From a virus, in the IMG/VR virus record IMGVR_UViG_3300042294_003292, positions 1 through 64,000 of that record: 64,000 nucleotides of DNA, one strand, 5' to 3'. Shown piece after piece: positions 1 through 8,683 of this stretch. The position numbers and the translations under genes were made by a program. The notes beneath the pieces are model-generated. The model was not told where the DNA came from and searched no databases. It saw only the letters and a program-made list of their open reading frames with translations. How positions within the stretch are numbered: the first letter of the stretch is position 1; each line of letters starts with the position of its first letter.

Positions 1-237
1 CTGCTTAATTTTTGAAAAAATATCAGAATCAAGGCCCTCGTCTAGAATCTCCTGATCGCCATCTTGTGGCAAAACAGAAGAATAAGACTCATAGAATGAT
101 ATAGGCATCCATGTAATTTTGCCAGTTTCAGCAACCTTGTCTAAAATCTTTATAATTTTTTGAGACTCTTCTGGGGTTAGAAAATTCTCATAAAGGACTA
201 TATCATTAGTAATCCTATTTTTATTGGCCAAGTTCAT
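1..237 (-). CDS. Partial 2OG-Fe(II) oxygenase-like protein (runs off left edge)
   Basis: An open frame begins with ATG at 237 and runs off the window after 79 codons. An AAGGAGTGC ribosome site sits just upstream (about 240-250). The visible part contains YENFLTPEES followed by an Ile/Lys-rich helix. This matches the opening of the neighbouring oxygenases (LEDFMTDEEL at 1018-1692, KDFLTDEEVK at 38381-39049). The HxD and distal His region would lie outside the window, so the family call rests on this N-terminal similarity and on the position at the end of an oxygenase cluster. Confidence 0.55.
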   Translation of the reverse strand, partial: MNLANKNRITNDIVLYENFLTPEESQKIIKILDKVAETGKITWMPISFYESYSSVLPQDGDQEILDEGLDSDIFSKIKQ

Positions 238-287
238 GTTTAAGCACTCCTTTTAAATATATTATAGCAGATGGTGGAAAAGCCTAA

Positions 288-1016
288 TTAATCAATGAAA
301 TTTAAGAGAGCCCATCTAGACTTCCATTCTTTTTCCCACTCTACCTGCCAAGAATCAGACCATTTTTTCATGCTATCTGCTCTCCACAACTCTCGTTCTT
401 CTGAGTATTTTGACTCAGCAAAATCCCAAAAAGATATGATTGTGTGCCGATATCCAGAAACAATTTCATTTACGCCGTGGAGATTTTCCTTTCCTCCTGG
501 AAAAAGAAGCATGGATCCAGCCCTTGGCTTAATGCTCAGGTCATGTTCTGGAAAATATATCTCTCCACCAGAATATTGGTCATTTAGATAGATAATTGCT
601 GCATACTTATTAATTTCATAATGACTATCCGACCCATCCTCATTGGTGTTATCAGAATGTACCGAGCCAGATCCGCCTTTGCCAAATCTTTGTGCATGGA
701 TTGTGTTTAAAGAGATTTCCTTTAGAAAAACAGAAGATGTCATCTGCTTGATATCTTTGACTAGCCTACCTATAAAATCTGATGGTAGGCCAAATAGTTC
801 AAAACTTAAATCTGGCTTTGGAGACTTGCCAAGTCGATACTCATATGAGGCAAAATGATTCCATCTTTCCGAGTTAGCATCTATATAATTAATTAAGCTG
901 TTGCAAGTATCTTTATCTAAAAAGTCTAAGACTTCTATAACCTTGTTTTGGTCAACTCCAGCAGTCCCATTTATGTTTGGAACATCTATATAGGTAATAT
1001 AGCTTGTTCCATGCAT
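288..1016 (-). CDS. Prolyl-4-hydroxylase-like 2OG-Fe(II) oxygenase
   Basis: A 242-residue protein with the double-stranded beta-helix signature of non-haem Fe(II)/2-oxoglutarate dioxygenases. The metal triad is H120-x-D122 (VHSDN) and H180 (LHGVN), and R190 (GYRHT) is placed to bind 2-oxoglutarate. YLNDQYSGGEIYFPEHD is the typical strand between them. The frame is open up to 1106, but ATG at 1016 starts right after the upstream stop (1018-1020) and gives the family's usual length, so I prefer it; translation is probably coupled. Such enzymes hydroxylate Pro, Lys or other side chains. The substrate is unknown; tail proteins nearby are candidates (inference). Confidence 0.85.
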   Translation of the reverse strand: MHGTSYITYIDVPNINGTAGVDQNKVIEVLDFLDKDTCNSLINYIDANSERWNHFASYEYRLGKSPKPDLSFELFGLPSDFIGRLVKDIKQMTSSVFLKEISLNTIHAQRFGKGGSGSVHSDNTNEDGSDSHYEINKYAAIIYLNDQYSGGEIYFPEHDLSIKPRAGSMLLFPGGKENLHGVNEIVSGYRHTIISFWDFAESKYSEERELWRADSMKKWSDSWQVEWEKEWKSRWALLNFID

Positions 1017-1017
1017 T

Positions 1018-1692
1018 TTACTCAGATTCTTTTTCTTTATGAGAAAGAATGGTCCAAAAGAACGGTACAGTATATCTAATTCCAGAGATAATCTCTGATA
1101 CTCCATGAATATAATTCATATCTCCAGGGAAAAAGTATGCGGCACCCCTCTTAGGCTTGAACCTAATATCTTGGTTTGGAAAATACAGCTCTCCGCCCTC
1201 GTAATCATCGTTAATGTAGAAAAGACCTGCAATGTCGTAATACGGGAAGTCATTTGGCTTACCTGCGTCTGGTCCCGTGTGAAGCTCTTTATCTGCGTGT
1301 GGCATCTGTAGTTGGCCTGGAAGCCATCTGACCATTGCTGGGCTAGTAGGAAGAGCGTCTACGCCAAAGAACTTATCTACCTCTATTTTTAATCTTGCGA
1401 CCATTCCTTCAATAATCACAGGAATTTCTGGATTTGTTTTTTGAATAGTCGGATAGGTTGCTACACGATTGTCCCAATATCCAGCATCATAAATGACAGT
1501 TCCGTTTTCGTTATAATGGGTTTCTGTCTGATCCCAGTTTTCGTTGCTTCTGATGAAGTCATTTAGAGCTGTCAGCTCCTCATCAGTCATAAAGTCTTCC
1601 AGGGTAACAATGTTTTCTGGGGATGACCCAAAAAATCCTGATGGGGTAATTGAAACCCGATCAACAATATGATTGTTAGTTAAGTTTTCCAT
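1018..1692 (-). CDS. Prolyl-4-hydroxylase-like 2OG-Fe(II) oxygenase
   Basis: A 224-residue paralogue of its neighbours. Metal ligands H132-x-D134 (MPHADKE) and H196 (YIHGVSE), with R206 (GIRYTV) for 2-oxoglutarate, are all present, and NDDYEGGELYFPNQD lies between them. The N-terminus has the LEDFMTDEEL helix seen in most oxygenases of this window. It is transcribed leftward with 1707-2432 upstream and 288-1016 directly downstream. Protein hydroxylase activity is expected from the family; the substrate cannot be read from sequence. Confidence 0.88.
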   Translation of the reverse strand: MENLTNNHIVDRVSITPSGFFGSSPENIVTLEDFMTDEELTALNDFIRSNENWDQTETHYNENGTVIYDAGYWDNRVATYPTIQKTNPEIPVIIEGMVARLKIEVDKFFGVDALPTSPAMVRWLPGQLQMPHADKELHTGPDAGKPNDFPYYDIAGLFYINDDYEGGELYFPNQDIRFKPKRGAAYFFPGDMNYIHGVSEIISGIRYTVPFFWTILSHKEKESE

Positions 1693-1706
1693 TATAAGTC
1701 TCCTTG

Positions 1707-2432
1707 TTATTCATACTTTCGTCTTTCCCAGACCTCTTTCAAGTATACACCACCGCTAGGAACTCGATATTTCTTTGAGTTTTCCATGTTCTTTTTCATT
1801 ATAGAAAGGCCAGAGTCAAACTCGTATTCAGACTCCCAATCTTCTCTCTTAAATGGTATCATCTGAGAATATGGCGTTCCCGCTGGAATTACGCCAGTCC
1901 ACCCTTCTTGTATAAAGAATGGGAAGGTTCCTGGCAGATTCACCTTGTCGTTGTCTACAATTCCACTTGTTGTCATAAACGGTAAGTCATACCTACCGAA
2001 TGGCTGAGAATATAGTACGCTATAGCCTTTTGGTGTAGCTACAGCCCAATCTGGGTACCAGGCAAAATGCTTCTTGTAATATCCCTTTGGATGCTCAAAC
2101 TGAGGCATTGGATCTCTAAACTGAATAAAGTCAGAGTATTTAGGATCTAAAACCTTGGCTGAAATCTCATTCTTGCTGTCAAGGAAGAACTCAATGTCGC
2201 ATGGAGTTCTGTATACATAGCCAGTAATAAAAATGTCATATATTGCTGGACAAGCCTTCCAGGTTGGAACCTTTCCGCCATCCGCCCCAATAAAACTTGT
2301 TCCATCTGGGCCCTTGTAGAACCTATCCGCAGACGTGTACCATTCTGGCAGACTCTTAGATACTGGCTCTGGCGTTGATGGATCTTTTCCAGATAGCCAT
2401 CCCCTGTTTGCTAAAAATTTAATTTTTGGCAT
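1707..2432 (-). CDS. Conserved phage protein, paralogue of 2419-3138 (possibly DUF6065)
   Basis: A 241-residue soluble protein rich in Trp, Pro and aromatics. It shares with the next gene upstream a C-terminal block in which an IPAGTP motif is followed by a hydrophobic strand and a Pro (SQMIPF here, ASILPI there), then an acidic/aromatic tail. I recall DUF6065-type phage proteins with this arrangement but cannot confirm it. No catalytic motif is evident. The 14-base overlap with 2419-3138 and the flanking oxygenases suggest that the two paralogues act with, or are modified by, the oxygenases (inference). Confidence 0.6.
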   Translation of the reverse strand: MPKIKFLANRGWLSGKDPSTPEPVSKSLPEWYTSADRFYKGPDGTSFIGADGGKVPTWKACPAIYDIFITGYVYRTPCDIEFFLDSKNEISAKVLDPKYSDFIQFRDPMPQFEHPKGYYKKHFAWYPDWAVATPKGYSVLYSQPFGRYDLPFMTTSGIVDNDKVNLPGTFPFFIQEGWTGVIPAGTPYSQMIPFKREDWESEYEFDSGLSIMKKNMENSKKYRVPSGGVYLKEVWERRKYE

Positions 2433-3138
2433 TATTTATAACTTTCATAAGAATCTTTTTAGCTTCGTGATTTCCTGCAGAATTTCCATTGTGATCAACG
2501 GCATCTCTGTAAAAGTGTGTCCACTCTCCCTTAGAGTTTTTCTCTTGGCTGGCTGTACCACGGTCTCTCATGTTTTCTTGCCATTTAAGATCTTCATAAT
2601 CTGGCCTTCCATTCCGAACCTCTAGCTCGTGTGACTGAATGTCGGTGAGAGATATTGGCAAAATAGAGGCAATCGGAGTATTTGCTGGTATCGTTATTTC
2701 AATATTTGGTTCTGTTATCATCCAAGCAATCGGGAGATCTCCTAGTAAAACAGATGTGCTTATAAGCGTAGTCATACACTGAGCTCCTCTAATAAACTGA
2801 TTAGGAACTGGCATAGTTAAAAGAGTTAGGTTTTCGTTATTTTCTTTTACAAAGGTCAGGTCAGTATAAAAACTGATGGTCCTGTTACCACGATTTGGAT
2901 GTGCCCACTGAGACCCAGACAAAACCTTTACGTGATCCCCTGTAGAATCATTAATCCCGTCCCAAATAAACGTGATATCTTCTGGATAGGAAATTCCCCA
3001 GCCAAGTCTATTTGATAAGGAGATTGGAAAGCACTGATATGCGTGTCTATCAAAAGTAATATCCATCCAGTCACGGTGTAGTGGTAGCTGATCTATGTTT
3101 CCGTGGTGGCCACCAGTGTAGGCTGTGACTTTTGGCAT
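2419..3138 (-). CDS. Conserved phage protein, paralogue of 1707-2432
   Basis: A 239-residue protein overlapping its paralogue by 14 bases and sharing one base with the oxygenase at 3138-3842 (ATGA-type junction), so the cluster is one transcript. It carries the same C-terminal IPANTP plus ILPI block. An N-terminal WGISYPEDI region and Trp-rich strands suggest a beta-sandwich, but I recognise no enzyme family. Its place between hydroxylase genes is the only functional hint. Confidence 0.6.
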   Translation of the reverse strand: MPKVTAYTGGHHGNIDQLPLHRDWMDITFDRHAYQCFPISLSNRLGWGISYPEDITFIWDGINDSTGDHVKVLSGSQWAHPNRGNRTISFYTDLTFVKENNENLTLLTMPVPNQFIRGAQCMTTLISTSVLLGDLPIAWMITEPNIEITIPANTPIASILPISLTDIQSHELEVRNGRPDYEDLKWQENMRDRGTASQEKNSKGEWTHFYRDAVDHNGNSAGNHEAKKILMKVINNAKN

Positions 3139-3842
3139 CAGGAACCTGTCTCTTGGTAGAACTTTGGATTATGATACTTATCTGAATAATCCAGCATTGT
3201 TACAATAGAGTGCTTTATTCCAGATTCTACTGGCAATGACTTGTGAGGATACATATAGTTGGATGGGAAGATAAAAAGATCTCCAGCTCTTGGCTTTACC
3301 TTTAGACCCTGTAGCCTAAACTCTAACTCCCCGCCAGTGTAGTTGTCATTTGGGTACGCAACTAAAGAGACAACACAGTTATAGGAATATCCATTGTCAG
3401 AATGCTCTTGAAAGTGCTGTCCTGGACCATACTTTACGAAGTTCATTGCTTCCCAGTAACGAAGCTCTCCAACATTAAACCGTCTTGAGTAATCTTTTAC
3501 TGCTGCGATTTCTTTGTCATAAACATCTTGCCACAACTGCTGGAGCTTTTGAGATGCTGGAGACGGATCATGCATAATATCTGTTTTCTTATACTTGAAA
3601 TCCCAACAGTCACGGTATTCTGGCATCTTAGTGCCATACCCCACCATTGCTTCCATATAGTTATAATAGTTTGTCTTATCGTCTAGAACTTCTTCAAGCC
3701 TATTTATGATATTCATGTCTGTAGGAAGCACATCGTGGTAAACAAATATACCAGGTGACAGCTCCTCTACAGATGACCAGGTTTGTTCGTTAATCGTGTA
3801 GTACTCGTTAATTCTTTTAGCAATGTCTTCGACGTTTTCCAT
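3138..3842 (-). CDS. Prolyl-4-hydroxylase-like 2OG-Fe(II) oxygenase
   Basis: A 234-residue oxygenase with H147-x-D149 (QEHSDN) and distal H200 (YPHKSLP). Lys210 (GIKHS) occupies the position held by Arg in some paralogues; Lys is the usual residue in true prolyl-4-hydroxylases. NDNYTGGELEF precedes the distal His. It is closest to 3853-4611, with which it shares long blocks (EAMNFVKYGPG/EAFNFVKYEGAG). This suggests a tandem duplication and a different substrate from the Arg-type pair at 288-1692. Confidence 0.87.
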   Translation of the reverse strand: MENVEDIAKRINEYYTINEQTWSSVEELSPGIFVYHDVLPTDMNIINRLEEVLDDKTNYYNYMEAMVGYGTKMPEYRDCWDFKYKKTDIMHDPSPASQKLQQLWQDVYDKEIAAVKDYSRRFNVGELRYWEAMNFVKYGPGQHFQEHSDNGYSYNCVVSLVAYPNDNYTGGELEFRLQGLKVKPRAGDLFIFPSNYMYPHKSLPVESGIKHSIVTMLDYSDKYHNPKFYQETGS

Positions 3843-3852
3843 TTTCCACCAA

Positions 3853-4611
3853 TCAGTAAGTTATCTTATTAGGATCTTCTTGTCTATACGGGTGATATCT
3901 TAGACCACCACGATCGTTATAGTCTGTCATAACTACAACGGAATACTTTGTGCCACTTTTCATTGGCAATGAGGCATGTTCATAAATATATGTAGATGGG
4001 AATACCGCAATATCTCCTGGCTTCGGTTTAATTGTTAAATCAAATCTTGGAAAGTACAGCTCCCCACCTTCATAGTCATCATTTAGGTATGCTACAACTG
4101 AGACAGTTGTTACATATGCTGGGCCATGATCTGCGTGTATGTTAAAGTGTTTTCCTGCACCCTCATATTTAACAAAGTTAAAGGCCTCGTAATAAGATAT
4201 TCCTACGCCCCAGTATTCACCATAGTCTTGAACGTTTGGGTGAATTGCCTGAAAAGCTTTTTCATGCATATCATAAAGTTCTGAGTTTTCTGGATTTCTT
4301 GGGCCATACGCAGTTGTATTAATCTTAAAGTCTACGCAATCCCTTGCATCAGAAAGAACTGCATCTGACTCTGTCACCATGGCTCCGTGCCACTTATAGA
4401 CGCTGCTTGTGCTATTTGTAAGCTTTGATTCTAGAGTTTCTATAATGCTTTTACAGTCATTTAAAGAAATGGCGTTATTGTAAATGTTTATTCCAAGTGC
4501 TGGATTTGACACTGATACCCCACGGACAGTAGTCCTGTCTGGCATTCTGTTTGAATATGTTTCAGATCTATCTTTGGTAAGCCAAGGATTTACTAGTTTT
4601 TGCTGTTCCAT
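3853..4611 (-). CDS. Prolyl-4-hydroxylase-like 2OG-Fe(II) oxygenase, first gene of the cluster
   Basis: A 252-residue paralogue of 3138-3842. The triad is H159-x-D161 (NIHADH) and H212 (YEHASLP), with Lys222 (GTKYS) for 2-oxoglutarate. No ribosome site precedes the ATG. A TATAAT (minus, 4618-4623) lies six bases upstream, so the message is probably leaderless and this gene starts the five-oxygenase operon. It lies just beyond the terminator of the Phe/Pro-repeat protein at 4691-5578. That proximity makes the Pro-rich protein a candidate substrate (inference). Confidence 0.88.
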   Translation of the reverse strand: MEQQKLVNPWLTKDRSETYSNRMPDRTTVRGVSVSNPALGINIYNNAISLNDCKSIIETLESKLTNSTSSVYKWHGAMVTESDAVLSDARDCVDFKINTTAYGPRNPENSELYDMHEKAFQAIHPNVQDYGEYWGVGISYYEAFNFVKYEGAGKHFNIHADHGPAYVTTVSVVAYLNDDYEGGELYFPRFDLTIKPKPGDIAVFPSTYIYEHASLPMKSGTKYSVVVMTDYNDRGGLRYHPYRQEDPNKITY

Positions 4612-4641
4612 ATAGCAATTATATCATAGCCATCAAAATAG

Positions 4642-4670
4642 AAAAACTGCAAGCCAGTTTTGACTTGCAG
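4642..4670 (-). terminator. Intrinsic terminator after the FN3/Phe-Pro protein
   Basis: Perfect 7-bp stem CTGCAAG/CTTGCAG (4647-4653 with 4664-4670). Read on the minus strand it is followed by TTTTTCTATTTT. It separates the tail operon from the leaderless oxygenase operon. Confidence 0.75.
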
Positions 4671-4690
4671 CCTTCTATTTCTACTCTAGA

Positions 4691-5578
4691 TTAGCAGCGA
4701 GGTGGACATCCGCCAACAAATCTTGGGAAGAATGGGAAGAACGGTGGGAAGAATGGGCCAAATCTAGGGAAGAATGGTGGGAAGAACGGTGGGAAGAATG
4801 GGAAGAACGGTGGGAAGAATGGTGGGAAGAACGGGAAGAACGGGAAGAATGGTGGGAAGAACGGTGGGAAGAATGGGAAGAACGGTGGGAAGAATGGTGG
4901 GAAGAACGGTGGGAAGAACGGAGGGAAGAACGGGAAGAATGGGAAGAACGGTGGGAAAAATGGCGGGAAGAATGGTGGGGTAGTTGTAACTTGACCAGAA
5001 TAATCAGAAAACTCTCCGTCTCCGTTAGCATTTGTTGCACGAACACGGTAAGACTGAGAGGTTGAACCTTCCTGCTGAACAGTAACAGAAGTGCTTGTAG
5101 TAGAGCCACTCTTGTTGTCATTACTTTCCCAGAAATAGGAAGTAATTGCCTTTCCTCCGTTATTTGGCTCTGTCCAGCTAACGCTATCCTGGTCTACCTG
5201 TGCAGTAGCGGTTGGTGCTGATGGCTTTGCTGGAACGGTAGTAGCAGTAACGCTAACAGAAGAAGATGCTGGAGAAGTTCCAGCAGCATTGGTGGCAGTA
5301 ACACTAATTGAATAAGAAATATTAGAAGAAAGGCCTGTAACTGTAATTGGGGAAGAAGAACCTGTAGCAGTTCTTGTGGTCTGACCAGAGGCTGTGGCGG
5401 TAACTGTGTAAGAAGTTGCAGCAGGAGATTCTACTGGAAGCTCAAAAGAAACAGAGGCGGCACCGTCGTTAAACGGTCTGTTTGTTCCTACGTCAGTTGC
5501 AGAAACATTGATAGGAGCTTTTGGCTCTAAAAAGTCATTCTGTTGTGACGATCTTCCGCCAGCTTCTTTCTTTGCCAT
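4691..5578 (-). CDS. Fibronectin type III adhesin with C-terminal Phe/Pro repeat tail
   Basis: A 295-residue protein. Residues about 20-110 and 112-203 form two fibronectin type III domains (SYTVTATASG, SYRVRATNANG). From about residue 206 the sequence is only FFPP/FFP units, broken once by RFGP, ending in GGCPPRC. The same tail ends the unrelated protein at 13805-14824. AAGGAG precedes the start. FN3 domains are common in phage tail and baseplate proteins and bind carbohydrate or serve as spacers. The repeat tail is unusual: hydrophobic, polyproline-like, no charge except rare Arg, closed by two Cys. It could anchor the protein, self-assemble or be hydroxylated (inference). Confidence 0.8.
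   Translation of the reverse strand: MAKKEAGGRSSQQNDFLEPKAPINVSATDVGTNRPFNDGAASVSFELPVESPAATSYTVTATASGQTTRTATGSSSPITVTGLSSNISYSISVTATNAAGTSPASSSVSVTATTVPAKPSAPTATAQVDQDSVSWTEPNNGGKAITSYFWESNDNKSGSTTSTSVTVQQEGSTSQSYRVRATNANGDGEFSDYSGQVTTTPPFFPPFFPPFFPFFPFFPPFFPPFFPPFFPPFFPFFPPFFPPFFPFFPFFPPFFPPFFPFFPPFFPPFFPRFGPFFPPFFPFFPRFVGGCPPRC
4727..4980 (-). repeat. Tandem DNA repeat coding for FFPP/FFP units
   Basis: On the plus strand the segment is a run of GGTGGGAAGAA and GGGAAGAAC units of 9-12 bases. It encodes the Phe/Pro tail of 4691-5578. A shorter copy lies at 13838-13957 in the other Phe/Pro protein. Unit number is likely to vary by slippage. Confidence 0.85.
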
Positions 5579-5627
5579 GTAGACTCTCCTTCTTTAAAGA
5601 CTCTTTAATTATAATGTATTTTTTAAA

Positions 5628-5663
5628 ATCCCATATTTAGGTGTTTGCCATTAAATATAGGAT
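5628..5663 (-). terminator. Intrinsic terminator after the long tail fibre
   Basis: A 12-bp stem (5628-5639 with 5652-5663, one G-U pair) around a 12-base loop, followed on the minus strand by TTTTAAAAAAT. It ends the transcript from 5675-8158. A TATAAT further on may restart transcription for 4691-5578. Confidence 0.65.
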
Positions 5664-5674
5664 CTTAATTGTTT

Positions 5675-8158
5675 TTAGGCCTTTAGGTCTCCATAAACAA
5701 TCCAGCTGTTCTCTGAACGCTTTAGAATCGTTGCAGATGACCACTGTGTTCTAAGCTTAAGGCCTGGTGTTGAGTTTACAGTAACACCGTTAGCACCAGC
5801 AATTGTAACCTCACCTGTACCAGTTCCAAGAATGTCCATAGACGCACCTACTGGCCAAGCCAGGGCAGCGTTTGTTGGAATCGTAAATGTGGTTGCTGAA
5901 GATGAATTCATCTCTACAATTCCATCTCTTAGGTCTAGGTCATCTAGAGTATAGCTTGAAGTTTTCTCTACAAACTCGGTAAGTGATGGAACACCTGCCT
6001 TAGTCTGAGTACCATCTGCAAAGACAACGCCTACTGCTTTTAGGTTGTTAACTTCAAGGTCATCTAAGCTACCCTCAGAAAAGTCTACTGTTGTTGCTGG
6101 CTCAGTAGTTACACCTTTAAATAGCTTCCAGCGGTTATCAGATACGTCACGAACGATACCTGCGTGTTTTGCAGAACCATCATTGTAGCCAACTACAAGA
6201 CCGAGGTCTACTGTATTTGCTGCATTCTCGTGAGCAAGCTGAACTAGGTTATCTTCAATTGTGATGCTTGTTGCAGATGCCGAGAAGTTTGTACCATTTA
6301 CAGTTAAGTCTCCATCTACTATGATATTTCCGCTAAAAGTAGCTCCCGAAAGATCTGCCTTTAAGTCCAAAGCTGCCTGAGTTGCAGTTGATACTGGCTT
6401 ATCAATGTCGGCTGTGTTGTCAACATTTCCTAGGCCAACCATTCCTGGGGTTAGACCAGTAGGCGTTCCAGTAAAGGTTGGGCTATTTAGAGTAGGGGCA
6501 TTGCTAGGTGCCTTTTCATCTAGCTGGTCTTGAACATTTGAAGTTACAGTGGCCAGATATCCTAGCTCTGTAGAAGATAGGTTTCCAATAGAGGTGTCTG
6601 ATGGAAGAACAACAGTGCCCGAAAAGCTTGGGCTGTTTATTGGGGCATATGTTGTAGATGCAATTCCAGAGTCTAGCTTTGCGTCAATTTGTCCCTGAAT
6701 TGATGAAGTAACTCCAGTCAAGTATCCAATTTCAGTTCCTGTTGTACTTCCAAGAGTCGAGACAATTGTATCTATGTCTGAGCCGTGACCAGTAACAGTA
6801 GTGCTTAGATTGTTAAGGGCAGTCTCATTATCGGACACTGTAGTTGTAAGGTTGGAGATATTGGTAACTGCAGCATCTAGCTCTGATTCAAGAGTTGAAA
6901 TATTATTAGTTGCAGTTGTTAATGTTCCCTGAACAGTGCTCAAGTCATCAGTAAGATTTGAAATATCAGACGTGTTTGATGAAACAGCTGTGGTCAGTGA
7001 TCCAAGATCGGTCTCTATAGATGAGATTTGAGTATTAGTATTTGTCTCAACTGTCTGTAGTGATGATGCCAAACCTTGTACGGTAACCTCAAGATTGTCA
7101 ATGTTTTCCTGGGTATTGGCAATATTTTCCTGGGTATCTGTTGTTAGTGTACCTATCTCATTGTCTACATAAGACTTGGTTGCCAGAACGCCTGTATCAG
7201 CAGCAAAAGTATTGCCATTAAGGGTTATTCCTAGTCCAGCAATGTATGTCCCTGCACCAGAGAACTGGGTAAACTCAATAGGGTCAGTTCCGATAGCTCC
7301 AACGGTGGCGGTCTGAACCCATCCAGTACTTCCATTAACGGTTCCGCCAGACACAAACACAAAGTCGCCAGCATCGATTTCTGCAGGTGAGTTGTAGTCT
7401 GGTGCTCTATTGGTTGAATAGTTTGTTCCGCCCATGGACTGAAGAACAAAGATACCATTTTGTGAGGGATCTGTTTGATCCTTTACAAGAATTCTCATGC
7501 CATCAAAGGTTGTAACACCATCAATGCTTGGAATATTAGATCCAGAAGAAATGAGAATATTTCCAGTTGTAGCGGCAGCTACAGACTCGTGAATGTGAAG
7601 GTTGGAAGCTACACCATCAACATATTCTTTAGTGGCAGCCTCAAGAGCTTGAGTTGGGTTTGCATTAAGAATAACAGAGCCAGTAAATACTGCTCCGTCT
7701 CCACGTGCGTAGTCTCCTAGCTGAGTATCAGTATAGTCTTTGGACTCTGTTACTGCATCCTCAACGCTTTGCTGAATATTTGTAAAAAAGTTAGGGTCGT
7801 CGCCAATGGCGTCTGCTAGCTCTGAAAGAGTGTTTAGATCTTCTGGAGCAAGGCCAATTACATCCTGAACAGCCTGGTCAACATATGCAAGCTGGCTAGC
7901 TGGTACCTGACCGTTGCCATCAAGAGTTGCAACACCATTAGCTGCTGCCCTCTGGGTTAGCGGAATGTAGTCATCGATAGATCCGCCAAGGGTTGTTTCG
8001 TTTTGGAAGTAGTCTAGCTGGCTCCAAGTTGCAACGCCATCACCAATCTTAAATGAATTTGTATCGATTTCAAAACCGATTTCACCAGGTCCTAGTACTG
8101 GATTAGCATCCGTCCACTGTTCTGCGGTACCACGACGCTGCTGCATTCTAATAGCCAT
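5675..8158 (-). CDS. Long tail fibre protein
   Basis: An 827-residue fibre. The first 50 residues match the phage tail-fibre opening RRGTAEQWT...GEIGFE...FKIGDG. Residues about 175-330 form a module (ATKEYVD, LVKDQT, GDFVFVSGG, STGWVQT, FSGAG) shared with 8684-10942. A long low-complexity Thr/Asn/Ser coiled segment follows (residues about 340-480), then two GYL..VTS..Q repeats. The C-terminal ~100 residues (EKTSSYTL to WIVYGDL) recur in 14834-15469. The modular build fits receptor-binding fibres that evolve by domain exchange. Confidence 0.85.
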   Translation of the reverse strand: MAIRMQQRRGTAEQWTDANPVLGPGEIGFEIDTNSFKIGDGVATWSQLDYFQNETTLGGSIDDYIPLTQRAAANGVATLDGNGQVPASQLAYVDQAVQDVIGLAPEDLNTLSELADAIGDDPNFFTNIQQSVEDAVTESKDYTDTQLGDYARGDGAVFTGSVILNANPTQALEAATKEYVDGVASNLHIHESVAAATTGNILISSGSNIPSIDGVTTFDGMRILVKDQTDPSQNGIFVLQSMGGTNYSTNRAPDYNSPAEIDAGDFVFVSGGTVNGSTGWVQTATVGAIGTDPIEFTQFSGAGTYIAGLGITLNGNTFAADTGVLATKSYVDNEIGTLTTDTQENIANTQENIDNLEVTVQGLASSLQTVETNTNTQISSIETDLGSLTTAVSSNTSDISNLTDDLSTVQGTLTTATNNISTLESELDAAVTNISNLTTTVSDNETALNNLSTTVTGHGSDIDTIVSTLGSTTGTEIGYLTGVTSSIQGQIDAKLDSGIASTTYAPINSPSFSGTVVLPSDTSIGNLSSTELGYLATVTSNVQDQLDEKAPSNAPTLNSPTFTGTPTGLTPGMVGLGNVDNTADIDKPVSTATQAALDLKADLSGATFSGNIIVDGDLTVNGTNFSASATSITIEDNLVQLAHENAANTVDLGLVVGYNDGSAKHAGIVRDVSDNRWKLFKGVTTEPATTVDFSEGSLDDLEVNNLKAVGVVFADGTQTKAGVPSLTEFVEKTSSYTLDDLDLRDGIVEMNSSSATTFTIPTNAALAWPVGASMDILGTGTGEVTIAGANGVTVNSTPGLKLRTQWSSATILKRSENSWIVYGDLKA

Positions 8159-8202
8159 AAAGAACTCCTCGTTTAAGCTTATGTTAAATTATACATACAA
8201 TT

Positions 8203-8658
8203 TTAATTAAAATTGTCTACTGCTATGCCACCATTATAAGTATCTGCCCAGTCAATAGTGTTTGGTGATCCACCATCGGCTGCGGTTCCTTGAGGCTGGT
8301 TAAATGTACCAGCATCAACAAATCTAGTTACGATCAATCCATTTCCATCAATAGATGTGTCATGAATGTGATCTGGGATATTGAGGGTATCGTCGATTGT
8401 TGCAATTGTTCTCCAAGTGCCCTCATAAAAAATATTTACTCTTTCAACAATAGTGTCAAACCATAGCAATCCATTTGAAGGATTTTCTGGTGGCATAGAG
8501 CCAGATTGCATATTGCCAGAAATAGAGTCTACGTACTCTTTTGTAGCTAAATGTCCAGGCAGAGTAGGGCTGGCCGCAGAAACACGTCCACCAAATAAAC
8601 CGTCACCAGCTACTTGAATTCCGTGTTTGACTTTAAAGTCTTTATTTACTGCGGTCAT
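8203..8658 (-). CDS. Short tail-fibre/fibre-adaptor protein
   Basis: 151 residues. The N-terminus KDFKVKHGIQVAG is nearly identical in layout to KDFKIKSGLVVEG of 8684-10942, so both probably dock to the same virion partner. An ATKEYVDS helix and a P..GLLWFD...W motif (also in 15469-16347) follow, with little sequence after that. It looks like a truncated or accessory fibre. No enzymatic motif. Confidence 0.7.
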   Translation of the reverse strand: MTAVNKDFKVKHGIQVAGDGLFGGRVSAASPTLPGHLATKEYVDSISGNMQSGSMPPENPSNGLLWFDTIVERVNIFYEGTWRTIATIDDTLNIPDHIHDTSIDGNGLIVTRFVDAGTFNQPQGTAADGGSPNTIDWADTYNGGIAVDNFN

Positions 8659-8683
8659 CCTACTACTCCCTGTTTTTTAATAG

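Noticed and set aside
4727-4980. CRISPR-like regular repeats
   Set aside because: Units are 9-12 bases with no spacers and lie wholly in a coding frame for Phe/Pro repeats.
4681-5121. Ser/His-rich frame antiparallel in phase to the Phe/Pro gene
   Set aside because: It is the alternate reading of the same tandem repeat; no ribosome site and composition dictated by the repeat.
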